DNA of 64,000 nt from WHSW01 sp963705955 (GCA_963705955.1 CAVPLH010000006.1:1550001-1614000); one strand, 5' to 3'; counted from the stretch's first letter, positions 9,039 to 17,440 are shown. A program made the numbers and translations. Notes: generated from the letters alone by a model not told the origin.

Positions 9039-9527
9039 GTGGCAGCTGCGGCAATCGCACCCCCACTCGCGCTCAGCAACGGAGACGTGATCCTGATCGT
9101 CGTCTTCGTCGCGATCCCGGTCGCCGCGATCGCCTTCGCGCTCGGGGCCGGCAACGCCCTGCGCCAGATCGGCAAGGGCGAGCTCTCGGTCGAGTTCGAC
9201 CGTGATCTCGGCCGCCCGCTCGAGGACTCGGACGACGGCGGCGGCTCGCCACGGGCGCACGAGGACGAGATCCGTCAGATGCTCGAGGCGAAGGCCTACC
9301 GTCAGAGCGCCCGCGGCGAAACGCCGCTGGACGTCGAGTCCGAGCTCGAGCGGCTGACCGCCGAGCAGGTCGAGGCGCCGTCGATCAGCGACGCGTCGCT
9401 TCGCGATGAGGTACGCCAGCTCGTCATCGCGCGCAATGAGCGACGCGTGCGCCAGGGCAAGGAGCCGCTCGACGTCGAGGCAGAGATCGAGCGCCAGCTG
9501 CGCGAGCTCGAGGGCCTCGGCCAATAA
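9039..9527 (+). CDS. Membrane-anchored protein with a duplicated charged motif
   Basis: 162 residues. One N-terminal membrane helix (VILIVVFVAIPVAAIAFALGAG) is followed by a charged cytoplasmic region. That region holds two copies of a helical unit: EIRQMLEAKAYRQSARGETP then LDVESELERL, and EVRQLVIARNERRVRQGKEP then LDVEAEIERQL. The repeated form is RQ-(M/L)-x4-A-x-(Y/E)-R-x5-G-(E/K)-x-PLDVE-x-E-(L/I)-ER. No known function. The GTG start is set by a TACCCT box six bases upstream. Eleven bases separate it from the next gene, so they probably form an operon. Confidence 0.7.
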   Translation: MAAAAIAPPLALSNGDVILIVVFVAIPVAAIAFALGAGNALRQIGKGELSVEFDRDLGRPLEDSDDGGGSPRAHEDEIRQMLEAKAYRQSARGETPLDVESELERLTAEQVEAPSISDASLRDEVRQLVIARNERRVRQGKEPLDVEAEIERQLRELEGLGQ

Positions 9528-9537
9528 GCTTGCAGCG

Positions 9538-9879
9538 GTGGCCCCGGAGGGAGAGAATCGCGCCGTCGACCTCGAGGATCTGCTCGTCCGACCGGGCACC
9601 TACTTCAACCCGCAGACCGAGGTCGTCGTGGTCGTCGACGACTCGGTGTCGATCGATCAGGACATCTTCGACCTCGAGGCCTACGAAGGGGCCGACTGGG
9701 TCCGAGTCTCCGACGAGGTCCCGGTCGACTCCGATGCGCTCGAGACCACGATGGAGCGGTTCCAGACCGTGCACGCGGGGTCCGGCGCTCGGGTCTCGGA
9801 GACGACGCTCGAGCAGGACGAGGACGACTACGAAACCGCGGAACAGGACCTCGAGCCCGACCCCGACCCGGAGGAGTGA
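9538..9879 (+). CDS. Small acidic protein, unknown function
   Basis: 113 residues from GTG 9538, with strongly acidic character and an Asp/Glu-rich tail (EQDEDDYETAEQDLEPDPDP). The core has alternating hydrophobic strands (TEVVVVVDDSVSIDQDIF). No membrane segment or recognised domain. It sits between the repeat-containing membrane protein and a cupin, one base before the latter, so it is probably translated from the same message. Confidence 0.6.
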   Translation: MAPEGENRAVDLEDLLVRPGTYFNPQTEVVVVVDDSVSIDQDIFDLEAYEGADWVRVSDEVPVDSDALETTMERFQTVHAGSGARVSETTLEQDEDDYETAEQDLEPDPDPEE

Positions 9880-9880
9880 G

Positions 9881-10270
9881 ATGGCCTACTCGATCGCGAA
9901 GCGCGAGGACGCCGTGGACTTCATGGCCGACTACCCCGGATTCGGCGAGATGCGGTGGTACTCGGATGCAGCCGACTGCGAGCAGGTCTCGTTCAGCTGG
10001 CGGTCGATGCCCGCCGGCACCGGCGGAAGGGGCAGCTACGGGCATGCCCACCCGGGACAGGAGGAGGTCTACTTCGTGGTCGCCGGGACGGTCACGTTCA
10101 AGGTCGGCGACGACGTCTTCGAGGCCGGCCCGCAGACCGCGGTCCGGGTCGACGGCGACGCTCATCGCTCGGTCCACAACGACACCGACAGCGACGCCGA
10201 GCTGCTGATCTTCTCCACCCGGCTCGCCGATCCGCCCCAGTCCAGACAGGACGACTTCTGGCCGAGCTGA
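9881..10270 (+). CDS. Cupin-domain protein
   Basis: 129 residues, a single small beta-barrel. The metal-binding cupin motif 1 is visible as YGHAHPGQEEVYFVVAG (two His and a Glu) and motif 2 as VRVDGDAHRSVHNDTDSDAEL. It probably binds a divalent metal and may be a sugar isomerase, dioxygenase or ligand-binding protein; the sequence does not decide. ATG 9881 follows the preceding stop directly. Its stop overlaps the probable CTG start of the GNAT gene. Confidence 0.82.
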   Translation: MAYSIAKREDAVDFMADYPGFGEMRWYSDAADCEQVSFSWRSMPAGTGGRGSYGHAHPGQEEVYFVVAGTVTFKVGDDVFEAGPQTAVRVDGDAHRSVHNDTDSDAELLIFSTRLADPPQSRQDDFWPS

Positions 10271-10824
10271 ACGCCCCGCGTGCCGAGCGCCGGCGGCTCG
10301 GCGCACCGGCCAGCGAGCGGCTCGACGCCGAGGCGCCCGATCCCGGGCGGCACCTGGACTTCGTCGCGCGCCAGTTCTCCGACCCGGCGGTCGTCCCCTG
10401 GCACTGGCCGCAGCGCACCGACGGATCCGGCGGGCCGCGCACCACCGGGCAGGCCGCGGAGCTGGTCGAGCGATACCGCGCCCAGCTCGCCGAGCGTGGC
10501 TTCACCTTCTGGCCGTGGCGCGAGCGGGACTCGGGCGAGCTCGTCGGCCTGATCGGCCTCAATGCGGCCGCGGTCGAGGAGCAGCCGGTGATCGAGGTCG
10601 GCTGGTCGGTGACGCCCGCCCGCTGGGGCGAGGGTCTGGCGACCGAGGCTGCCGCGGCGTCGCTGGCCTGGGGCTTCGATGTCTGCGAGCTGGACGAGAT
10701 CGTCTCCTTCACGATGCCCCGGAACACCGCCTCGCGGCGGGTGATGGAGAAGCTCGGGATGGCCTACGTGCGCGATTTCGACCGGGAGGGCCTGACCCAG
10801 GTGCTCTACCGGCGGCGCAGATAG
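10267..10824 (+). CDS. GNAT-family N-acetyltransferase (probable CTG start)
   Basis: About 185 residues of the RimJ/RimL-like GNAT group. Seen are the beta4 strand VIEVGWSVTPARWGEG with the acetyl-CoA loop (RWGEGLATEAAAA), then DEIVSFTMPRNTASRRVMEKLGM. No in-frame ATG, GTG or TTG precedes the N-terminal ERRRL strand. The best start is CTG 10267, which overlaps the cupin stop as CTGA. A base error at the true start is an alternative. It acetylates an unknown amine or protein N-terminus. Confidence 0.78.
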   Translation: MNAPRAERRRLGAPASERLDAEAPDPGRHLDFVARQFSDPAVVPWHWPQRTDGSGGPRTTGQAAELVERYRAQLAERGFTFWPWRERDSGELVGLIGLNAAAVEEQPVIEVGWSVTPARWGEGLATEAAAASLAWGFDVCELDEIVSFTMPRNTASRRVMEKLGMAYVRDFDREGLTQVLYRRRR

Positions 10825-10899
10825 AGTTCCGCCTCGTGCTCGAGGTCGGCGTCCGGGCACCCACGCGAGCGTCGTTCTGGTTTACCCTGATCGCGACGA

Positions 10900-10943
10900 T
10901 GCCAACCACGGAGGGTTGGCATGAGGCTGGGCTTCATGCCAAC
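10900..10943 (+). promoter_or_regulatory. Two mutually exclusive hairpins in the 5' leader of a small secreted-protein gene
   Basis: Arm set 1 is TGCCAACC (10900-10907) with GGTTGGCA (10914-10921). Arm set 2 is GTTGGCATGA (10915-10924) with TCATGCCAAC (10934-10943), a perfect 10-bp stem. The middle segment can pair with either side but not both. A TACCCT -10-like box lies at 10883-10888 and the AGGAGG ribosome site follows at 10950-10955. This looks like a leader switch or a protein-binding RNA structure. Confidence 0.55.
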
Positions 10944-10961
10944 AACACAAGGAGGTAGGAC

Positions 10962-11288
10962 ATGCGAAGGAAGTTCACCGTCGCCGTTTGTGTAGCTGCG
11001 GTCACGGCTTTGACCGCCAGTCCCGCGTTCGCCGGTGAGATCACCGGCAACGGCACGCTTAAGGAGGTGCACGGCAATTCCCCGTGCGCGTTCTCGGGAC
11101 AGGAGGACACGCAGTGGTACACGGACGACAGCGACACCGTGCCGGTGGAAAACCCGATCAAGGGAGTTCCGGCGCACTCGCAGAATTGGGGACACACCAA
11201 GGCTGCCCAAGGCCTGACCGGAGGCGCGAATTTCGTCCCGGCCTGGGACTGGGGCTGCAACGGCCATGACTTCGGGCTGAAGCCCTGA
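10962..11288 (+). CDS. Small secreted protein, unknown function
   Basis: 108 residues with a clear signal peptide (MRRKFTVAVCVAAVTALTAS, cleavage likely after FAG) and a mature domain of about 83 residues with two cysteines (NSPCAFSG and WGCNGH) and several tryptophans. The ATG has an excellent AAGGAGGT ribosome site seven bases upstream. No family recognised. Translation may be controlled by the alternating hairpins directly upstream; a strong terminator follows. Confidence 0.75.
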   Translation: MRRKFTVAVCVAAVTALTASPAFAGEITGNGTLKEVHGNSPCAFSGQEDTQWYTDDSDTVPVENPIKGVPAHSQNWGHTKAAQGLTGGANFVPAWDWGCNGHDFGLKP

Positions 11289-11317
11289 GTTCGGGCTGAC
11301 GGTAGCCCTCAGCCACT

Positions 11318-11363
11318 GGAAGCAGCATCGGGCCGGGGCTCCGGCCCCTGCCCGGCTGCTTCC
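11318..11363 (+). terminator. Hairpin terminator
   Basis: GGAAGCAGC (11318-11326) pairs with GCTGCTTCC (11355-11363), enclosing a second GC-rich stem (GGGCCGGGGC/CCGGCCC). It lies 30 bases after the secreted-protein stop. Confidence 0.6.
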
Positions 11364-11431
11364 CTGCCGTTCGCGAAGTGCGGCAGGGCGACCGCTGCGG
11401 GGTGGGCGCCCTCACCCCGCAGGACGCGAGG

Positions 11432-11785
11432 TCACTCGCTCAGCGAGTTGAGGTCGGACTCGGCCGGTGCAACACAATCGTCCTGGGAGAAGCCGCCGAA
11501 GCCGGCGAAGATAACGCCGGCATCGCCGTTGGAGTTGACCGCCAGCGCCGTGGGGAGGTCGCCCGCCACGCGCTGGGCCGACTCGACTTCATCCGAGGAC
11601 GTGAGCATCCGGATGACGACGCAGTCCTTTCCAGGGGCCATCTCGTAGATGACTTCGTGGTGCTTGTTGTGCAACCCGAGGGCGCTGGCAATGTCGTCCT
11701 CGGTGTAGCCGCGGTCATCTCCACCGCCGCAGCCGGCGACGATCAGGACGAGGACAAGAGCCGTGCCGACGAGCGCCGCCCTCAT
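11432..11785 (-). CDS. Small lipoprotein, unknown function
   Basis: 117 residues from ATG 11785. The signal peptide ends in a lipobox (VLIVAGC) followed by GGGDD, so the protein should be lipid-anchored on the outer face of the membrane. The mature part has two more cysteines (GKDCVVI and QDDCVAP). No domain recognised. A longer N-terminal extension in frame is possible, but the signal peptide fixes the start. Confidence 0.7.
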   Translation of the reverse strand: MRAALVGTALVLVLIVAGCGGGDDRGYTEDDIASALGLHNKHHEVIYEMAPGKDCVVIRMLTSSDEVESAQRVAGDLPTALAVNSNGDAGVIFAGFGGFSQDDCVAPAESDLNSLSE

Positions 11786-12037
11786 GCCGGGCGCGACCTC
11801 GACGACCAGCGGTTCACGTACACCCCTTTCGTGTGTGGCTATCGACGCGAACGCCGACCGCCCCGTGTGGTCGGCCGACCCTACCTCGCCCACCCTGCAT
11901 TACCAAGCCGGGGCGCTCGCGGCAGCGGCTTCCGGCCTCGATCAGCCGGCCGCAACCGATGCAGGGCCGCGGTAAGCTGATCAGCGTCGCCCGCAGACTG
12001 CGTCTCGGACCGCGCAGCGGACGTGGGTGCGTGGAAC

Positions 12038-12322
12038 GTGAGCCCAACGACTCGGAACATCCGGAGCCTGGCAGGCGTCGGCGGAGTGGCACTCACGCTC
12101 GCGCTCGCGGCGTGTGGTGGTACCGACGGCTCCGAGACCGCGAGCGTAGGCGACTGCATCGACGCGGAGAACAACGTCGTCGACTGCGATTCCTCCAGCG
12201 CGACGAAGGAGCTCGTCAGCGATCAGAGCGAGCCGGACGCGATCGCCTGCGTGACGATCGGGGATAAACCGCAGGTCGAGGTGACGGTCGGCGACGGCAC
12301 GTTCTGCGCGGAGGCGAGGTAG
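12038..12322 (+). CDS. Small lipoprotein, LppU/SCO3897-like
   Basis: About 94 residues from GTG 12038 (GTG 12023 is an alternative). The lipobox is LALAAC followed by GGTDGSE. The mature part contains VGDCIDAENNVVDCDSSSA and a later cysteine (TFCAEAR). The pattern VGDC...VVxCDSxxA is that of the actinobacterial LppU/SCO3897 family of exported proteins of unknown function. It is short relative to the family. The start lies 23 bases upstream of Bcp and on the same strand. Confidence 0.65.
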   Translation: MSPTTRNIRSLAGVGGVALTLALAACGGTDGSETASVGDCIDAENNVVDCDSSSATKELVSDQSEPDAIACVTIGDKPQVEVTVGDGTFCAEAR

Positions 12323-12345
12323 GCGAGTCATACTCGGCCTCTCCA

Positions 12346-12816
12346 GTGCTGGAGATTGGCGAACAAGCCCCGGACTTCGAATTGCCGGATCAGGACGGGA
12401 ACCCGGTGCGGCTCTCAGACCTTCGGGGCCAACCGATCGTTCTGTACTTTTACCCCCGCGCGGACACGCCCGGTTGCACGACGCAGGCGTGCGGGATCCG
12501 CGATCACCGTGCCGACTACGCGGCCGCCGGGGCCCGGGTCCTCGGCGTTTCCCCCGACCCGGTCGAGGCGATCGCCAAGTTCGCAACGAAGCACTCGCTC
12601 GACTTCACCCTGCTCGCCGACGCCGACCACGCGGTCGCCGACGCCTACGGGACCTGGACCGAGAAGAGCAATTACGGCAAGCGGTATTGGGGTGTGCAGC
12701 GCGCCACCTTCGTCATCGGGGCCGACGGCCGGATCGCGCATGTGATCCCGAAGGCGTCGCCGAAGACGCACGACGAGCAGGTTCTCGCTGCGCTCGCTCA
12801 GCTGAACGCGACGTAG
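12346..12816 (+). CDS. bcp: Thioredoxin-dependent thiol peroxidase (Bcp/PrxQ)
   Basis: 156 residues, full-length PrxQ. The active-site helix carries the peroxidatic cysteine at residue 44 and the resolving cysteine at 49 (DTPGCTTQACGIRD), the spacing diagnostic of the atypical 2-Cys Bcp group. YFYPRADTPG and the WTEKSNYGKRYWGVQRATFV segment also match. It reduces hydrogen and alkyl peroxides in the cytoplasm using thioredoxin. GTG 12346 is the start. Its 3' end overlaps by 19 bases the 3' end of the convergent exchanger gene. Confidence 0.95.
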   Translation: MLEIGEQAPDFELPDQDGNPVRLSDLRGQPIVLYFYPRADTPGCTTQACGIRDHRADYAAAGARVLGVSPDPVEAIAKFATKHSLDFTLLADADHAVADAYGTWTEKSNYGKRYWGVQRATFVIGADGRIAHVIPKASPKTHDEQVLAALAQLNAT

Positions 12817-13790
12817 GCGATGAAGCCCGCGAACAGCGCCGCCCAGGCGACGATCGGCCCCGGCTCGAACCGGCCGCGCAGCCGCAGTGCCCAGTAGGCG
12901 AGCGCGCCGCCGGCAAGCCCGAGGACCCCGGAGAGGACCGCGAAGGAGTCGAGGTCCCACTCGGTGAACGCGAGCCCGAAGGCGATCGGGATCGTCGACT
13001 GAAAGACCATCGCGCCGGTGATGTTGCCGAGCGCCAGGCTGTCCTTGCCGTCGCGCACCCAGAAGAAGCTGTTCGCCTTCTCGGGCAGCTCGGTCGCCAG
13101 CGGCGCGAGGACGAGCGAGAGGACCAGCGGCTCGACGCCGATGTCCGCGGCGACCGTGATCAGCTCGTCGACGAACAGGTGCGCACCGCCGACGATCGCC
13201 CCGAGCCCGACCGCGAGCTGCAGGGCGATCGCCCCGCCCCCGGGCTCGCCGTCGGCGCTGCGGTCGAAGTAGAGCGGTCCGATCGACTCGGCCCCCTGGA
13301 CCTCGCCCCCGCCGCGCAGGGTCTGGCGCACGTAGACCGCGTAGGCGAGCACGAAAACGACGGCGAGCGGGATCCGGAGGCCCTCGCCGACGCCGAGCCC
13401 GAGCGCGATGCCGGCGGCGAAGAAGACCAGGAAGAAGAGCAGGTCGCGGTCGAGCGTCTCGACGTCGGCGGCCAGCCTCGTGCCCTGCTCGCGACGCGAC
13501 CTGAACGCGAGCGCCGATGTTCCGACGAGCGCCATCGCGACGGTCGCGAGCAGGAACGGGGCCCCGACGATCGCCCCGACGGCGACGTCCTCGGATCCCT
13601 CGGAGGCGCCGATCACGGCGACGATCGGGATCAGCGTCTCCGGCATCGCGGTGCCGACCGCGGCGAGCACGCTTCCGGTCGCCCCCTCGCCGAGCCCGAG
13701 CCTGTGCCCCGCCCACTCGACGGCGTTCGTGAACACCAATGCGCCGCTCAGGATGACGGCGAAGCTGGCGAGCAGAAAGACGATCTCCAC
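12798..13790 (-). CDS. Sodium/calcium exchanger-family membrane protein
   Basis: 330 residues with about ten membrane helices and the two alpha-repeats of the CaCA superfamily: AAVGTAMPETLIPIVAVIGA in the first half and LAPLATELPEKANSFFWV with GNITGAMVFQSTIP in the second. The conserved acidic residue in each repeat (E in MPET and LPEK) is present. It should exchange a divalent cation, probably Ca2+, against Na+ or H+. It lies 40 bases downstream of the Cax-type exchanger on the same strand, so two distinct exchangers form one transcription unit. Confidence 0.88.
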   Translation of the reverse strand: MEIVFLLASFAVILSGALVFTNAVEWAGHRLGLGEGATGSVLAAVGTAMPETLIPIVAVIGASEGSEDVAVGAIVGAPFLLATVAMALVGTSALAFRSRREQGTRLAADVETLDRDLLFFLVFFAAGIALGLGVGEGLRIPLAVVFVLAYAVYVRQTLRGGGEVQGAESIGPLYFDRSADGEPGGGAIALQLAVGLGAIVGGAHLFVDELITVAADIGVEPLVLSLVLAPLATELPEKANSFFWVRDGKDSLALGNITGAMVFQSTIPIAFGLAFTEWDLDSFAVLSGVLGLAGGALAYWALRLRGRFEPGPIVAWAALFAGFIAYVAFS

Positions 13791-13830
13791 GGCCTATCCC
13801 AGCGCTCGCGGAAGCGGCATCCGTTGACGG

Positions 13831-14961
13831 CTACGCGACGAAGAACGCGATCGCGAGGATCGCATACAGACCCAGCAGCTGTAGGCCCTCGAACCAGGTC
13901 GACTCCCCGTCGCGGGTCGCGACGTTGGCGACCAGGATCGCGAACAGCACCCCACCGAGCTCGAAGCCGTTGAAGACCAGCGGCAGCGGAGCGGGGCCGA
14001 TCAAGAACGAGGCGAGCACCAGGACCGGAGCGACGAAGAGGGCGATCTGGGCGCTCGAGCCGATCGCGATGTTGACCGCGAGGTCCATCTTGTCCTTGCG
14101 CGCGACCAGCACCGCGACCCAGTGCTCGGCGGCGTTGCCGACGATCGCGACGACGATCACGCCGATGAAGAACTCCGAGAGCCCGATCGACTCCGACGCC
14201 TCGGAGATCGAGCCGACGAGGATCTCCGACATCACGCCGACGGCGACTCCGGCGATCGCGAGCATCAGCACGGACCGTCGGGCGCTCCAGCCGAGGGTCT
14301 CCTCGTCCTCGTAGGGCGGGTTGAACATGTCCTTGTGGGTGCGAAGCGAGAACAGCAGCCCGCCGCAGTAGGTGGCGATGAGGACGAGCGCGACCGCCAC
14401 CGAGAGGCCCTCGACCGTGGACCCGTAGTCGACGATCTCGGCCGACGGCTGCGGCAGCCCCTTTCCCTCGACGAGCTCGAAGATCGCCGGCATGACGAGC
14501 GCCGCCCCGGCCAGGAACAGCATCGACGCCTGAGCCGTGGCCGCCTGGGCGCGGAACTCCTGATGATCGCGGCCGATCCCGCCGACGAACATCGCCGCGC
14601 CCATGACGAGCAGAACGTTGCCGATGATCGAGCCGACGATCGATGCCTTGACCACCTCGTGGAGGCCCTCGCCAAGCGCGAACAGGGCGATGATCAGCTC
14701 CGGAGCGTTGCCGAACGTGACGTTCAGCAGGCCACCGATCCCGGGCCCCGAGCGGGCTGCCAGCTCCTCGGTCGCGAGCCCCATCAACGCGGCCGTCGGG
14801 ATGATCCCGAGCGCCGCGACAACGAAGATCAGGCCCGCCGAGGCGCCCGCGACCTGGAGTCCGATGGCCGCCGGGATGAACGGGGTGAGCAGGTACGGCC
14901 AGCCCTGCGGCCCGCGGATGAAGGCCCAGATCCCCCCCGCGCTCCTGGAGTCATCCGCCAT
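13831..14961 (-). CDS. cax: Calcium/proton exchanger, Cax family
   Basis: 376 residues and eleven predicted membrane helices. Both Cax repeats are intact: GNAPELIIALFALGEG and GNAAEHWVAVLVARKDKMDL followed by NIAIGSSAQIALFVAPVLVL. It extrudes Ca2+ against the proton gradient. The ATG at 14961 follows a hairpin that ends the upstream lipoprotein transcription unit. The pairing with a second exchanger downstream is unusual. Confidence 0.93.
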   Translation of the reverse strand: MADDSRSAGGIWAFIRGPQGWPYLLTPFIPAAIGLQVAGASAGLIFVVAALGIIPTAALMGLATEELAARSGPGIGGLLNVTFGNAPELIIALFALGEGLHEVVKASIVGSIIGNVLLVMGAAMFVGGIGRDHQEFRAQAATAQASMLFLAGAALVMPAIFELVEGKGLPQPSAEIVDYGSTVEGLSVAVALVLIATYCGGLLFSLRTHKDMFNPPYEDEETLGWSARRSVLMLAIAGVAVGVMSEILVGSISEASESIGLSEFFIGVIVVAIVGNAAEHWVAVLVARKDKMDLAVNIAIGSSAQIALFVAPVLVLASFLIGPAPLPLVFNGFELGGVLFAILVANVATRDGESTWFEGLQLLGLYAILAIAFFVA

Positions 14962-14990
14962 CGGTGGAGCCTAGTGACGGCAAACGCGAA

Positions 14991-15019
14991 GCGGGCCCCG
15001 GCGTAAAGCCGGGGCCCGC
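14991..15019 (-). terminator. GC-rich hairpin terminator
   Basis: A 12-bp perfect stem GCGGGCCCCGGC / GCCGGGGCCCGC around a 5-base loop, 25 bases after the stop of the minus-strand lipoprotein gene. Confidence 0.7.
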
Positions 15020-15044
15020 GGCGCGAACGAGTCGGCGACTCAGC

Positions 15045-16157
15045 TCAGAGCTGACTCGCGCACTGGTTGATCTGCTGCGGAGTCGACGCCTGCTGGACGC
15101 AGTCGAGGTAGGCGCTGCCGTTCTGCCCGCTCGCGCCCGAGCCCGGCAGCGAGGAGCCGCCCAGGCCGCCGAGGCCGCCGAGGCCGGAGCTGAGCCCGAA
15201 CTGCCGCAGCAGCTGCGTGATCGGCTGCGCGTTGGCCGGCGCGCTGATCGTCTGGTCCTCGTTGATCCCGCCGAGCCGCAACGAGAGGCTCGCGTTGATC
15301 CCGGTCAACCCGCTGGCCGAGGCCTCCGGGATCTGGCTCGGATCGATCGCGAGGTTGAAATCGAGCCCGTCGAGGACGTGATCGCTCTCCCGCGAGTAGA
15401 GATCGAAGCTCGCCTCGCTGACGGCGTCGGAGATCTGCTGGATCTGCTCGTCGCTCGGCGTCTGGCTCGCCGCCTGGGGCAACGAGGTGCCGAGGCTGAT
15501 CAGGTCCTGGAGCATCGTGTCGACGTTGAGGTCGCCGGAGACGTGAATCGAGCTCTCGCCCTCGATGTCCTCGGTGCCGTCGTTCGAGACGTTCGTGAGC
15601 CAGCTTTGGAAGTCGATGTCGCACGCCGACGGATCGCCGCCCTGCGCCTGGATCGACTGCTCGCAGCCCTGCTTGAACGCCTCGCCGAACGAAAGGCCCT
15701 GGGTCGCGCTCTGCTGCTTGGAGGCGCTCTCTACGGCCTGCTGGAACTGGCTGAACAGCCTCGTCCCCACCTCGTACGTGTTGCCGCCGTACTCGACGTA
15801 GGCGTTGTCGCCGGTGACCACCAGCGAGCCGTCGGCGCTCAGGCTCTGGCCCGCCGCGGAGCCGCTGATCGAGCCCGTCCAGTCGAGCTGCGGGATCGAG
15901 TTGGAGTTGCTCGGGTCGCCCTGAAACGGGCCCGAGAGCTTCGCCTCGAAACTGCCTCCCTGATCGCCCTCGGCCGACCCGTTGAGGTCGAGCGTCAGGT
16001 TGCCGCTCGAGACCGACGTGTCGTTGTTGAACGTCTGATCGATGACCTCCTGCGGGTCCTCGTCGTTTGAGCTGCTGCTGCCGCCGCAGCCCGCGATCAC
16101 GGCCGGGATCGGCAACGCGAACGCGCAGACGACGAGCAGGGTGCGAATGCGAGTCAA
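15045..16157 (-). CDS. Secreted lipoprotein of unknown function (TTG start)
   Basis: 370 residues from TTG 16157, preceded by GAGAGGGA. The signal peptide ends in a lipobox (AVIAGC) followed by GGSSSSNDED. The mature protein is rich in Ser, Gln, Asp and Gly, with repeated strands of the type found in LolA/LppX-like lipid-binding lipoproteins (LTLDLNGSAEGDQGGSFEAK, LSADGSLVVTGDNAYVEYGG, DLNVDTMLQDLISLG). A Gly/Leu-rich linker precedes the C-terminal Cys-containing tail. It probably folds into a half-barrel that binds a lipid at the membrane; this is inference from pattern only. Confidence 0.75.
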   Translation of the reverse strand: MTRIRTLLVVCAFALPIPAVIAGCGGSSSSNDEDPQEVIDQTFNNDTSVSSGNLTLDLNGSAEGDQGGSFEAKLSGPFQGDPSNSNSIPQLDWTGSISGSAAGQSLSADGSLVVTGDNAYVEYGGNTYEVGTRLFSQFQQAVESASKQQSATQGLSFGEAFKQGCEQSIQAQGGDPSACDIDFQSWLTNVSNDGTEDIEGESSIHVSGDLNVDTMLQDLISLGTSLPQAASQTPSDEQIQQISDAVSEASFDLYSRESDHVLDGLDFNLAIDPSQIPEASASGLTGINASLSLRLGGINEDQTISAPANAQPITQLLRQFGLSSGLGGLGGLGGSSLPGSGASGQNGSAYLDCVQQASTPQQINQCASQL

Positions 16158-16214
16158 GGTGTCCCTCTCAGTTGGTGGTTCTGATAAACGGCGGCCAGGG
16201 TAGCGCGAAACCCA

Positions 16215-16220
16215 TACCCT
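16215..16220 (+). promoter_or_regulatory. Candidate -10 box for the ArsA-type ATPase gene
   Basis: TACCCT lies 11 bases before ATG 16232, giving at most a few bases of 5' leader. Confidence 0.4.
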
Positions 16221-16231
16221 GACCAGTCGAG

Positions 16232-17440
16232 ATGCGGGCGCCGCGGACGATTCTCTATACGGGCAAGGGCGGGGTCGGAAAGACGAGCGTCGCCGCCGCG
16301 ACGGCACTTCGCTGCGCAGCCGCCGGCCTCCGAACCGTGATCCTCTCGACCGATCCGGCCCACAGCCTCTCCGACTCGCTCGAGGTCGAGCTCGGCCCGG
16401 ATCCGACCCCGATCGGCGACCTGCTCTGCGGACAGGAGGTACAGGCCGAGCGCGAGATGGAGGCGAACTGGGCCGCCGTCCAGCGCTGGCTCGGCAGCCT
16501 GCTCGCCGACCGTGGCGTGATGGACATCGCCGCCGAGGAGCTCACGGTGCCGCCTGGCATGGACGAGCTCTTCAGTCTGCTGCAGATCAAGCGTCACCAC
16601 GAGTCGGGTGAGTTCGACGCGGTGATCGTCGACTGCGCTCCGACCGGGGAGACCCTGCGGCTGCTCTCCTTCCCCGACATCGCCCGCTGGTGGCTGGACA
16701 AGGTGTTCCCGTGGGAGCGGCGGGTCGTGGCCGCGGCACGGCCGCTCGCCCGCACCTTCCTCGACGTCGATCTCCCGGGCGAGGACGTGTTCGCCGACGT
16801 CCAGCGCCTGGTCGGCAACCTGATCGCGCTGAACGAGATCCTCCGCGACCGCGAGCACGCCTCGATCAGGCTCGTGATGAACCCGGACCGGATCGTGATC
16901 AAGGAAGCCCAGCGAACCTTCACCTACCTCAACCTCTACGGCTATCTGACCGACGCCGTGGTCGTCAACCGCGTCTTTCCGGACGAGCTCGACGACGGCT
17001 ATTTCGCCGACTGGAGGGCGCGCCAGGGCGAGCGGCTCGCGGAGATCCGCCACGGGTTCGCCCCGGTTCCGGTGCTCACCGCCCGCTACTTCGAAGAGGA
17101 GGTGATCGGGATCCGGATGCTCGATCGGCTCGCCGCCGAGCTCTTCGACCCGGATGGCTCCGAGCCGGTCGACGCGGCCTCCGTCCTGCACTCCGAGCTC
17201 ACCCAGGAGCTGAGCTCGCACAACGGCACCGCCAGGTTGCGGATCCGCATCCCGTTCGGCGAACGCGGCGACGTCGGCCTGAAGAAGGTCGGCCCGGAGC
17301 TGATCGTCTCGGTCGGGCCGCGGAAGCGAACGATCATCCTGCCGGCGGCGCTCGCGCGGCGCAGCCCGACCGGCGCCACGCTCAACGAAGGATCGCTCGA
17401 GGTCTCCTTCGAGCGCCGGAGCGCCGATGTCGGGGCCTGA
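16232..17440 (+). CDS. ArsA/Get3-family ATPase
   Basis: 402 residues with the deviant Walker A TGKGGVGKT (residues 10-18), switch I STDPAHSLSDSL, and switch II VDCAPTGETLRLL. The C-terminal third carries the small ArsA HSP20-like domain (RLRIRIPFGERGDVGLKKVG and later VGPRKRTIILP). In actinobacteria such proteins are not linked to arsenite export (no ArsB here) and may target or chaperone membrane proteins. Its stop overlaps by 14 bases the start of a small CPxC protein gene, so translation of the two is coupled. Confidence 0.9.
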   Translation: MRAPRTILYTGKGGVGKTSVAAATALRCAAAGLRTVILSTDPAHSLSDSLEVELGPDPTPIGDLLCGQEVQAEREMEANWAAVQRWLGSLLADRGVMDIAAEELTVPPGMDELFSLLQIKRHHESGEFDAVIVDCAPTGETLRLLSFPDIARWWLDKVFPWERRVVAAARPLARTFLDVDLPGEDVFADVQRLVGNLIALNEILRDREHASIRLVMNPDRIVIKEAQRTFTYLNLYGYLTDAVVVNRVFPDELDDGYFADWRARQGERLAEIRHGFAPVPVLTARYFEEEVIGIRMLDRLAAELFDPDGSEPVDAASVLHSELTQELSSHNGTARLRIRIPFGERGDVGLKKVGPELIVSVGPRKRTIILPAALARRSPTGATLNEGSLEVSFERRSADVGA

